A stretch of 64,000 nt of DNA from Pseudoduganella lutea (GTDB lineage Bacteria > Pseudomonadota > Gammaproteobacteria > Burkholderiales > Burkholderiaceae_D). The translations under genes were made by a program, and so were the position numbers. Positions within the stretch are counted from its first letter, which is position 1, and every line of letters starts with the position of its first letter. This document shows, in pieces, positions 8,568-16,477 of the stretch. The stretch lies in contig NZ_CP035913.1 in assembly GCF_004209755.1 (NCBI RefSeq), positions 4,030,001-4,094,000 on the forward strand, in the 5' to 3' direction. The notes beneath the pieces are model-generated. The model saw nothing but the letters and a program-made list of their open reading frames with translations, was not told where the DNA came from and made no database searches.

Positions 8568-10136
8568 TCAGGTCACTGGCGCCGGATTGAACAGGACCAG
8601 CGCATTGTGCAGTTTCCAGTGCTCGGCCCAGGTCTTCTTGCCGCTGGCCACGTCGAGCAGCAGCTGGAACAGTTCCCAGCCCACGCTCTCGATCGTCGCC
8701 TCGCCGGTGGCGATGCGGCCCGCGTTCACGTCCATCAGGTCGTGCCAGCGGCGCGCCAGGTCGTCGCGCGTGGCCACCTTGATCACCGGGCATTCGGCCA
8801 GGCCGTAAGGCGTGCCGCGGCCGGTGGTGAATACGTGCAGGTTCATGCCGGCCGCCAGCTGCAGCGTGCCGCAGATGAAGTCCGAGGCCGGCGTGGCCGT
8901 GTACAGCAGGCCCTTGACGCCCTTGGTCGTGGCTTTCTCGCCCGGCGACAGCACGCCTGAAATCGGCACGCTTCCCGATTTGACGATCGAGCCCATTGCC
9001 TTCTCGACGATGTTCGACAGGCCGCCCTTCTTGTTGCCCGGCGTGGTGTTGGCGCTGCGGTCGACCCCGCCGCGGGTCAGGTAAGCGTCGTACCACGCCA
9101 TTTCGCGGATCATTTCCTCTGCCACCTCGGCGTTGACGGCGCGCGAGGTCAGCTGGTCGATCCCGTCGCGCACTTCCGTCACTTCCGAGAACATCACGGT
9201 GGCGCCGGCGCGCACCAGCAGGTCGGTGGCGAAACCGACCGCCGGGTTGGCGGTCACGCCGGAGAACGCGTCGCTGCCGCCACACTGCACGCCGACCACC
9301 AGGTCGGATGCCGGGCAGGTCACGCGCTGGCGTTTGTTCAGCACTTCCAGTTGCGCTTCGGCCGTCTGCATGATCGAGTCGACCATCGACATGAAGCCCA
9401 CGTTGCCGGCGTCCTGCAGGCAGACCACCGGCGGTTCTGTGGCCACGGTGTCGTCCTTGCGGCGGATCTGGATCGAATTGGCCGGGAACAGGCGGGTCGG
9501 CTGCAGCTTTTCGCAGCCGAGCGAAACGACCATCGCCTGGCCGCCGAAGTTCGGGTTCTTGCTGATGTTGTGGATCGTGCGGATCGGGATGTTCGCGCCG
9601 GGCGCATCGATCGCCACGCCGCAGCCGTAGGTATGTTCGAGGCCGACCACGTCGTCCACGTTCGGGTATTTCGGCAGCAGCTCGGCCTTGATGCGCTTCA
9701 CGGCGAATTCGACGACGCCGGACACGCACTGCACGGTCGTCGTGATGCCGAGGAGGTTGCGGGTGCCGACAGAGCCGTCTTCATTGCGGTAGCCCTGGAA
9801 CGTGTAACCCTCCAGCGGCTCGAGCGGCGGCACCTTCACGGTGGCGATGGGCAGGTTGTCCAGCTCGCGCGCCGGCGGCATTTCCAGCAATTGCTCGGAA
9901 ACCCAGCTGCCCTTTGGAATGTCGCGCACGGCGCGACCGATCGATACGTTGTAGCGCAGCACACTCTGGCCCTGCGCAATGTCCGTCAGCGCCACTTTGT
10001 GGCCCTGCGGCACGGTTTCGACCAGCGTGAGGCCATCGTCGAAAACGGTGCCCGCCGGCAGGCCGCCATCGTTGACGACGATCGCGACATTGTCGTTGGC
10101 GTGCATGAGGATACGGCGCGGAGTGCTCGCTGTCAT
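8568..10136 (-). CDS. garD: galactarate dehydratase
   Basis: A 522-residue UxaA/GarD-family dehydratase converting meso-galactarate to 5-keto-4-deoxy-D-glucarate. The order matches E. coli GarD closely: [17 protein letters not shown], the SAF-like N-domain ending [81 protein letters not shown], and a C-terminus [10 protein letters not shown]. Length (523 in E. coli) agrees. The start at 10136 is an ATG preceded by an AGGA-like site; longer frames run into the operator region. It is upstream of udh on the same strand and divergent from a FadR-type regulator. Confidence 0.96.
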   Translation of the reverse strand: MTASTPRRILMHANDNVAIVVNDGGLPAGTVFDDGLTLVETVPQGHKVALTDIAQGQSVLRYNVSIGRAVRDIPKGSWVSEQLLEMPPARELDNLPIATVKVPPLEPLEGYTFQGYRNEDGSVGTRNLLGITTTVQCVSGVVEFAVKRIKAELLPKYPNVDDVVGLEHTYGCGVAIDAPGANIPIRTIHNISKNPNFGGQAMVVSLGCEKLQPTRLFPANSIQIRRKDDTVATEPPVVCLQDAGNVGFMSMVDSIMQTAEAQLEVLNKRQRVTCPASDLVVGVQCGGSDAFSGVTANPAVGFATDLLVRAGATVMFSEVTEVRDGIDQLTSRAVNAEVAEEMIREMAWYDAYLTRGGVDRSANTTPGNKKGGLSNIVEKAMGSIVKSGSVPISGVLSPGEKATTKGVKGLLYTATPASDFICGTLQLAAGMNLHVFTTGRGTPYGLAECPVIKVATRDDLARRWHDLMDVNAGRIATGEATIESVGWELFQLLLDVASGKKTWAEHWKLHNALVLFNPAPVT

Positions 10137-10267
10137 GGTTCTATCCTGAGGGGCCGGCTGCCCTTCGATCATTGCTGTTGTTGTGGCGCAACGACGAGAC
10201 GTGCCGGCGAGTTGTCTGATGACTTCAGTATGACAGATGCCCAAATTTTTGGCTAGTCCACATTGCT

Positions 10268-10305
10268 CATTTGGTCTGACCGGTTTAGAATGGCCTGACC
10301 AAATG
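10268..10305. promoter_or_regulatory. putative double operator for the FadR-type regulator
   Basis: Between garD and the divergent regulator are two similar palindromes, GGTCTGACC (10273-10281) and GGCCTGACC (10292-10300), with centres 19 bp apart, nearly two helical turns. They sit inside a larger inverted repeat with perfect 9-bp arms, CATTTGGTC (10268-10276) and GACCAAATG (10297-10305). The GGTC-N-GACC form fits the TGGTNNNACCA pattern used by FadR-type GntR regulators. The site ends 13 bp before the regulator start. Confidence 0.7.
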
Positions 10306-10318
10306 CAACAATGAAAAC

Positions 10319-11014
10319 ATGATGCTGAAACGTCCGCCCGTCCCGCAAGAGAACCATGAGCCGCGGCTTTACCGCGTGGTGGCGGACCGCATCGCGCAGC
10401 TGATTCGCGAAGAAGGAATCGAGCCCGGTGCACGCCTGCCGTCCGAGCGCGACCTGGCCACCAGGCTGGCCGTCAGCCGGGCTTCGCTGCGCGAGGCCCT
10501 CATTGCCCTGGAACTGGGCGGCGTGATCGAAGTGCGCGGTGGTTCCGGCGTGTATGTCTGCGAGGTGGAGCCGGAAAACACCGTGCCGGAAGCGGGCCCG
10601 GGTCCGTTCGAGGTGTTGTCGGCACGCCGGCTGATCGAAGCGGAAGTGGCGGCCATCGCGGCCCGCGTGGCCACCGACAATGCGATCGACGCGATCCTCA
10701 AGGCGGTCGAAGAGATGGAGGCGCATCACGCCAACAAGACGACCAACGAGATGGCCGACCGGAATTTCCACCTGGCGATCGCCCGCGCCACCGGCAACGG
10801 CGCGCTGGTGGGCACGATGGATTACCTGTGGAACCAGCGCGGCCGGCTGTGGCACAAGCTGAAGGAACACTTCCAGACCGAAGAGCTGCGCCAGGAAACG
10901 CTGAAGGATCACCGCCGCATCTTCGAAGCGATCGCCGCGCACGACCCGGCCGCCGCACGGCGCGCCATGCGCTCGCATCTGGAGCGCGTGACACGGACGT
11001 TCTCGCGCGGCTGA
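10319..11014 (+). CDS. FadR-family (GntR) regulator of the uronate/galactarate genes
   Basis: A 231-residue GntR/FadR-type repressor. The N-terminal winged helix contains the signature [20 protein letters not shown] and [20 protein letters not shown]. The C-terminal FCD ligand domain has helices around [34 protein letters not shown] and [20 protein letters not shown], with metal/ligand His and Asp residues in the usual places. It is divergent from garD and precedes the pectin uptake and degradation genes, so a uronate or aldarate effector is likely. The overlapping operator suggests autoregulation as well as control of garD-udh. Confidence 0.9.
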   Translation: MMLKRPPVPQENHEPRLYRVVADRIAQLIREEGIEPGARLPSERDLATRLAVSRASLREALIALELGGVIEVRGGSGVYVCEVEPENTVPEAGPGPFEVLSARRLIEAEVAAIAARVATDNAIDAILKAVEEMEAHHANKTTNEMADRNFHLAIARATGNGALVGTMDYLWNQRGRLWHKLKEHFQTEELRQETLKDHRRIFEAIAAHDPAAARRAMRSHLERVTRTFSRG

Positions 11015-11449
11015 TGCAGTACTAGAGCAGAACCAGAGCAGTAACTGAGCAGAACCAGAGCAGGACCGGAGCAGTACGGCAGCAGGGAACCGCAGCACAA
11101 CACAGAAAACGCAGTACCGGAACAGGCAATACAAGAACAAGCAGTACCGGAACGGCATGACAAGAAATGACAGCAGCGTGGCGCCGCATCGAACGGCACC
11201 GCGACAGGAGACAGGATGTATTCGATATCACAAGCGGAACCACCCGCCACGCTTGCCGGCGGCGCGCCACGCGCAGCGCCACCGCGCCCCTGATCTTCAA
11301 CAAGACTAGTTTATCCACCGCCTGCAACCCCGGCCTCGGCCCTCGTTGCAGCGGCATGGAGCACGCGAGGTGCTCCACCAACGCCGCCCGCCGCACCATG
11401 CAAGGACGCAGGCAGGCGCGAACACCATCGGAAAACCCAGGAGACAAGC
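11015..11449 (+). promoter_or_regulatory. leader region upstream of the pectin TonB receptor, with degenerate short repeats
   Basis: A 435-bp gap with no credible gene. Bases about 11018-11160 are a purine-rich array of imperfect short repeats built on CAGAGCAG, GAGCAGAACC and GCAGTACCGGAAC (the last occurring twice). It is depleted in C/T runs on this strand. The remainder holds the presumed promoter and an AGGAG site before the receptor start. A start codon far inside the array is not supported. Confidence 0.45.
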
Positions 11450-14155
11450 ATGAACAAGCGCGCAAGTATGCAAACCCGCTTCCAGCAACGGCTGGTACTG
11501 ACCTCGATCGCACTGGCGGCAATGGCCGTGGCCAATGGGGCAGCCGCACAGGAAGCCGCGATGCAGCGCATCGAAGTGACGGGTTCCTCGATCAAGCGAC
11601 TGGCCAATGAAGAAGCGCTGCCGGTCACGAGCATCAAGGCGGAAGAATTCACCCAGCGCGGCATGACCACGCTGGCCGACGTGATGATGGCGCTGCCGCA
11701 ATCGGCATCGCTGGCACCGTCGAACGCCGGCTCCGGCACCAACATCAATCTGCGTGGCCTGGGCGTGAACCGCACGCTGGTACTGCTGAACGGCCGCCGC
11801 CTGGCCAACGAGGCGATCTCCGCCGGCTATGCCAACCTGGACGTGATTCCGTTCTCCGCGCTGCAGCGCGTCGAGATCCTGCGCGATGGCGCATCGTCGC
11901 TGTACGGTTCGGACGCGATCGGCGGCGTGGTCAACTTCATCACGAAGAAGGAATTCGAAGGCGTGCAGGTCACCGGCCAGTATGTGACGCCGGAACGCAG
12001 CGGTGGCGGCGACGAACGCCGCGCTACGCTGACCTTCGGCAAGGGCAACCTGAACCGCGACGGCTGGTCCGCGTATGCCACCGTCGACTTCCACGACCGT
12101 TCGCGCCTGGCCGCGAAAGACCGTGAGCAATTCAGCTCCGACGAGCTGCTGGCATCGCTGGGCCGCCCGCGCACGCTGGGCAGCGGCGGCTATGCCATGC
12201 CGGCCAACTTCACGACGGCCACCAACAAGAATGCGCAGAACCCGTACGCGGCCACCTGCGCCGAGCCGTATTCGACGATCGGCGCCAAGAATACCTGTAC
12301 GCTGAACAGCAACGAGTACGGCACCGCGCTGTACGAGAACGAGCAGATCAGCTTCTACGCCCGTGCCGCCAAGCAGATCAGCGAAGACCACACGTTCACG
12401 GTCGAATACACGCGCGGCCAGTCGTACATCATCTCCGCCCGCAACCCGACGCAATCGGTGGCCGTGGGCGGCGTGGCGGCACAGTTGCCATCGACGTCGA
12501 AGTGGTACCCGGGCAACAGTGGCGGCGTGCCCGCCATGGCCGGCCTGAACGGCGCTCCGCTGAACGTGACCTGGTCGGTGGCCGACTACGGCCTGGCCGC
12601 GCAGAAGGACAAGCAGGTGAACCAGCGCCTGGCCTTCGTCGACGAAGGCGTGCTGGCCGGCTGGGACTACCGCGCCGGCCTCGTGATCGGCCTGTCCGAC
12701 CGCGAGAACTTCTACCAGAATGGCTTCTTCAAGGGCCAGGGCATCCATGATGGCCTGAAGAGCGGCGCGCTGAACCCGTTCGGCCTGCAGGACCAGGCTG
12801 GCCGCGACTACCTGGCGTCGATCTCGGTCGACGGCATGAAGAACCGCGATTCGCAGACCACCTACAAGGGCATCGACTTCTCGGCCAGCCGTTCGCTGTT
12901 CGCGATGGCCGGTGGCGACGCCGCGATCGCGGTCGGTGCCGACATGAGCCACCAGACCACGCGCGACGACAAACTGGCGATCCAGAACGAAGTGCAGTAC
13001 CTGAACAGCACGTCGTCGCATGGCGAAGGCCAGCGCAACGTGTACGCGCTGTACGCCGAACTGGACCTGCCGGTCACGAAGACGCTGAACGTCAACCTGG
13101 CCGTGCGCGACGACTACTTCAGCGACTTCGGCAATACGATCAACCCGAAGGCCAGCTTCCGCTGGGAAGCCACCAAGAACGTGATGTTCCGCGGTTCGGC
13201 CAACACGGGCTTCCGCGCGCCGACGCTGTTCGACGCCTACGGCTACCGCCTGCCGGGCGCCACCGGCAAGACGTCGGCGCGCTGGGACGATCCGCTGCTG
13301 TGCCCGAGCGCAACGCCGGCCATTACCGGCACCGGCACCGCGCTGCCGGGCTATGTGTCGTCCGAAGTCTGCAACGTGCAGCTGAACAAGCAGGTGGGCT
13401 CCAATTCCGGCCTGAAGCCGGAAAAATCGAAGGGCTTCACGCTGGGCGTGGTGTTCGAGCCGACCAAGTCAATGACGCTGTCGTTCGACTACTGGAACAT
13501 CCGCATGAAGGACATGCTGGCCAACCTGCCGGAGCAGGTGTACTTCCAGGACCCGGCCAAGTATGCGGACATGTTCGTGCGTAACGCCGACGGCACGCTG
13601 GCCTATATCGTCAACACGACGATGAACCTGGGTGGCCAGAAGGCAGCCGGTATCGACGTATCGGCCAGCTACCGCTTCCCGCGCAGCACCTACGGCGACT
13701 TCCGGGTGGAACTGGACGGCACGTACCTGACGCAGTTCGACAACCAGCTGTTCCCGGGCGAGGAGTGGGTCAACAACGTGGGCCGTTTCGGCGCCGCGTC
13801 GAACGGCACCACGTCGAGCTTCCCGATCATCACGTACCGCTGGAAGCACGTGCTGAAGATGTCGTGGGCGCTGGGCGACTGGACCGCGCAGGCGACCCAG
13901 AACTACAACGACAAGTACGAAGACCAGAACCTCGTGGCGCAAACCTACTGGCGCGACATCAACTCGTACAAGCCGTGGAACCTGACGGTGGGCTACAAGG
14001 GCTTCAAGAACACGCAGCTGACGTTCGGCATCACCAATGTGTTCGACTCGGCACCGCCGGTCACGAACCACAGCGGTTACTCGTTCGGTTACCTGTCGAG
14101 CGCGGCCAGCCCGATCGGCCGTTCATATAACCTGCGCGCGAGCTACACCTTCTAA
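11450..14155 (+). CDS. TonB-dependent outer-membrane receptor of the pectin locus
   Basis: A 901-residue TonB-dependent receptor for energised import of a ligand across the outer membrane. The signal peptide (about residues 1-35) ends ANGAAAQ. A TonB-box-like MQRIEVTGS follows, then the plug domain with LADVMMALPQSA, NINLRGLGVNRTLVLLNGRR and VEILRDGASSLYGSDAIGGVVN. The 22-stranded barrel ends in the C-terminal LRASYTF, whose terminal Phe is needed for BAM assembly. The start has AGGAG 7 nt upstream. Its place before three pectin enzymes implies oligogalacturonides or rhamnogalacturonan fragments as ligand. Confidence 0.92.
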   Translation: MNKRASMQTRFQQRLVLTSIALAAMAVANGAAAQEAAMQRIEVTGSSIKRLANEEALPVTSIKAEEFTQRGMTTLADVMMALPQSASLAPSNAGSGTNINLRGLGVNRTLVLLNGRRLANEAISAGYANLDVIPFSALQRVEILRDGASSLYGSDAIGGVVNFITKKEFEGVQVTGQYVTPERSGGGDERRATLTFGKGNLNRDGWSAYATVDFHDRSRLAAKDREQFSSDELLASLGRPRTLGSGGYAMPANFTTATNKNAQNPYAATCAEPYSTIGAKNTCTLNSNEYGTALYENEQISFYARAAKQISEDHTFTVEYTRGQSYIISARNPTQSVAVGGVAAQLPSTSKWYPGNSGGVPAMAGLNGAPLNVTWSVADYGLAAQKDKQVNQRLAFVDEGVLAGWDYRAGLVIGLSDRENFYQNGFFKGQGIHDGLKSGALNPFGLQDQAGRDYLASISVDGMKNRDSQTTYKGIDFSASRSLFAMAGGDAAIAVGADMSHQTTRDDKLAIQNEVQYLNSTSSHGEGQRNVYALYAELDLPVTKTLNVNLAVRDDYFSDFGNTINPKASFRWEATKNVMFRGSANTGFRAPTLFDAYGYRLPGATGKTSARWDDPLLCPSATPAITGTGTALPGYVSSEVCNVQLNKQVGSNSGLKPEKSKGFTLGVVFEPTKSMTLSFDYWNIRMKDMLANLPEQVYFQDPAKYADMFVRNADGTLAYIVNTTMNLGGQKAAGIDVSASYRFPRSTYGDFRVELDGTYLTQFDNQLFPGEEWVNNVGRFGAASNGTTSSFPIITYRWKHVLKMSWALGDWTAQATQNYNDKYEDQNLVAQTYWRDINSYKPWNLTVGYKGFKNTQLTFGITNVFDSAPPVTNHSGYSFGYLSSAASPIGRSYNLRASYTF

Positions 14156-14184
14156 GCGCAGTTTTTAGGCAGAAACTATTGCGC

Positions 14185-14225
14185 GGAAAATGGGCGGTCC
14201 GGCGATCCGGTACGTCCCATTTTCC
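14185..14225 (+). promoter_or_regulatory. intercistronic hairpin between receptor and esterase genes
   Basis: Perfect 10-bp arms GGAAAATGGG (14185-14194) and CCCATTTTCC (14216-14225) enclose a second, GC-rich stem. It lies 29 bp after the receptor stop and 28 bp before the esterase start. No T-run follows. It may stabilise the upstream receptor mRNA or give partial termination so that the enzymes are made in smaller amounts. Confidence 0.65.
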
Positions 14226-14253
14226 GGGCAACTTTATAGGAACGGAGGTCCGA

Positions 14254-15030
14254 ATGAAGCAACGTTTCCTGTCGGGCGCTGTCGCGGCGCTGTTGTGCGT
14301 GGGCGGCGCCCAGGCCGCCGACAAGCCGGTGCGGTTCATCCTCGTCGGCGATTCGACGATGGCGTCGAACAGCGGCTATGGCGATGCGTTCTGCGCGCGC
14401 GTCAATCGCGCCAACACCTGCATCAATCTCGCGAAGGGCGGGCGCAGCTCGTCGAGTTTTCGCGCCGAAGGGCGCTGGGACGAGGTGCAGGGCCTGCTGA
14501 AAGGCGCAGCCGCCTACCGCACCACGTATGTGCTGATCCAGTTCGGCCACAACGACCAGCCGGGCAAGCCGGGCCGGTCGACCGATTTGAAGACAGAATT
14601 CCCCGTCAACATGGCCCGCTATGTCGACGAAGTAAAGGCCCTGGACGGCCTGCCGGTGCTGGTGACGCCGCTCACACGGCGCATGTTCAAGGACGGCGTG
14701 CTGGAAAACACGCTGGTGCCGTGGGCGGATGCGATCCGTGCCACCGCAAAGGAAAAACAGGTGCCTTTGCTGGACCTGAATGCCGACAGCTACGCGGCCG
14801 TGCAGGCCATGGGCGAGGCGCAAGCCGATACGTTCGCCGTGGCACCGAAGCCGGCCGCGGCGCCCGTCGCCATCGGAGCGGGCGTCGAGCCGCAGGGCGC
14901 CGCGAAGAGCGCGTTCGACTACACGCACCTCGGCGCCAGGGGCGCGAAATACTTCGCGGCGATGGTCGAGCGCGAACTGAAGGCGGCCATCCCGGCCGTG
15001 ACGGCCGAGTTCAAGCCGGAGGGCGAATGA
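14254..15030 (+). CDS. rhamnogalacturonan acetylesterase (SGNH hydrolase, CE12-like)
   Basis: A 258-residue secreted SGNH hydrolase that removes acetyl groups from pectin backbones. The signal peptide is about residues 1-21 (ending AQAAD). Catalytic blocks are block I GDSTMA (nucleophile Ser), block II with NLAKGGRSSSSF, block III FGHNDQPGKPG, and block V DYTHLG (Asp/His of the triad). The start at 14254 has GGAGG 8 nt upstream. Its stop overlaps the pectinesterase start as ATGA, showing translational coupling. Removal of acetyl esters would open pectin to the downstream methylesterase and polygalacturonase. Confidence 0.92.
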   Translation: MKQRFLSGAVAALLCVGGAQAADKPVRFILVGDSTMASNSGYGDAFCARVNRANTCINLAKGGRSSSSFRAEGRWDEVQGLLKGAAAYRTTYVLIQFGHNDQPGKPGRSTDLKTEFPVNMARYVDEVKALDGLPVLVTPLTRRMFKDGVLENTLVPWADAIRATAKEKQVPLLDLNADSYAAVQAMGEAQADTFAVAPKPAAAPVAIGAGVEPQGAAKSAFDYTHLGARGAKYFAAMVERELKAAIPAVTAEFKPEGE

Positions 15031-16469
15031 TGCGCGCCGTGCTGATCGCCGCGGCCGTGTTCATGGCCGGTGGCGTGCACGCACAGGATACCGGTGCCGC
15101 CGGCCGTCCCCAGCTCACCGCGGCTGAAGCGAAACGCTACACGATCGCCGAGGTGCTGAAGACAACGGGCCGCGCAGGCGCCGAGAAAACCGATCCGTGG
15201 GACCCGCTGGCCGACCCGCTGGCCCAAGGCGCGCCATTCAAGGCCGACTACGTCGTCGATGCCGCCGGCCGGGCCGATGGCGTGACGACGTTCGTCAGCG
15301 TGCAGCAGGCGGTCAACCGCGCGGTCATCGATGCCGCCGCGAAGCCACAGGGCGGGCGCCAGTACATCCTCGTCAAGCCGGGAACCTACCGCGAGCTGGT
15401 CTACGTGCCGGCATCGGCGCGGCCGATCACGCTGTACGGGGAGGGCAGCGATGCCGCCGATACCGTGATCTCGGCCGGGCTCGATGCCGCCATTCCCGTG
15501 GCCGACTACCTCAAGCGCCATGGGCCGCAGTTCGAGCGGCTCGATCCTTCGATCGTTGCCATGCACGCGCAGATCGCGGCCCGCGCACCCACCATCTCGA
15601 CCAGCGGTTCGATGACGGTCTGGACGCGCAACCACGGCTTCCAGGCACGCAAGCTGACGATCGAGAACAGTTACAACAAGGCCACCGGCAATGCGCGCGA
15701 CGAATGCGGCGAGCGCGTGTGCGGCACGCCGGACAAGCCGCAGGCGCGCGTCAGCCACCAGGCCGTGGCGCTGCTGGTCGAAGGTGCGGACAAGGCGCAG
15801 TTCGAGAACGTGCGGCTGATCGGTTTCCAGGACACGCTGTACCTGAAATCGAGCGAAACCCGCGTTACCGCGCGCAGCTTCTTCCACAAGTCCTATATCG
15901 AGGGCGACGTTGACTTCATCTTCGGGGACACCACCGCCTACTTCTACCGGAGCGAAGTGAAGTCGCTGGGCGACCGCACCATGTCCTACGTGGGTGCCCC
16001 GAACACCAACTGGCGCACGAAATACGGCTTTGTATTCAACGAGGTGCGCTTCACCAACGACGGCTCGCCGAATGCGCTGGCCGGCAAGTTCTACCTCGCA
16101 CGCCAGTGGTTCCACAATTCGCGCTGCAGTCCCTATGCGCCGGTGGCTGTGGAAGGCTATGCGTGCACGCTGGGGACCGAGAGCGTCTACAAGGCGCCGA
16201 AGGGCACGATCACGCCCACGGTGCTGGAAACCGTCGGCAAGATGGTGGTGATGAATTCGCGCATCGGCGTGCACATCGACCGCAACAAGCCATGGTCGGA
16301 CTGGAACGCGCCCGGCACGCTGGCTTACCGCCCGGCGCAGTTTTCACCGGATGATTTCTACAAGAACCTGAAGAACGCGGGCATCGACCCCGTCAACCAC
16401 CTGGGCTACCGGAAGCAGCCCTCGTCAGGCGATGCATACCTGGCGGAATTCAACAATGCCCACGAGTAG
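15027..16469 (+). CDS. pectin methylesterase (CE8)
   Basis: A 480-residue secreted pectinesterase that demethylates homogalacturonan to pectate and methanol. A signal peptide (ending VHAQD) is followed by a right-handed beta-helix. Catalytic motifs are visible: GFQDTLY (oxyanion Gln and acid Asp), YIEGDVDFIFG (nucleophile Asp), and LARQWFHNS in the position of the usual LGRPW, with a Gln replacing Pro. It has two tandem ATG codons (15027 and 15030); the first overlaps the esterase stop. A residue-200 insertion with three Cys (DECGERVC) may form a disulfide loop. The polygalacturonase gene follows after 8 bp. Confidence 0.93.
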   Translation: MMRAVLIAAAVFMAGGVHAQDTGAAGRPQLTAAEAKRYTIAEVLKTTGRAGAEKTDPWDPLADPLAQGAPFKADYVVDAAGRADGVTTFVSVQQAVNRAVIDAAAKPQGGRQYILVKPGTYRELVYVPASARPITLYGEGSDAADTVISAGLDAAIPVADYLKRHGPQFERLDPSIVAMHAQIAARAPTISTSGSMTVWTRNHGFQARKLTIENSYNKATGNARDECGERVCGTPDKPQARVSHQAVALLVEGADKAQFENVRLIGFQDTLYLKSSETRVTARSFFHKSYIEGDVDFIFGDTTAYFYRSEVKSLGDRTMSYVGAPNTNWRTKYGFVFNEVRFTNDGSPNALAGKFYLARQWFHNSRCSPYAPVAVEGYACTLGTESVYKAPKGTITPTVLETVGKMVVMNSRIGVHIDRNKPWSDWNAPGTLAYRPAQFSPDDFYKNLKNAGIDPVNHLGYRKQPSSGDAYLAEFNNAHE

Positions 16470-16477
16470 GAGACAGC

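Noticed and set aside
11306..13021. Open frame of 571 codons on the minus strand opposite the TonB receptor
   Set aside because: Shadow of the receptor; no recognisable motif and no ribosome-binding site.
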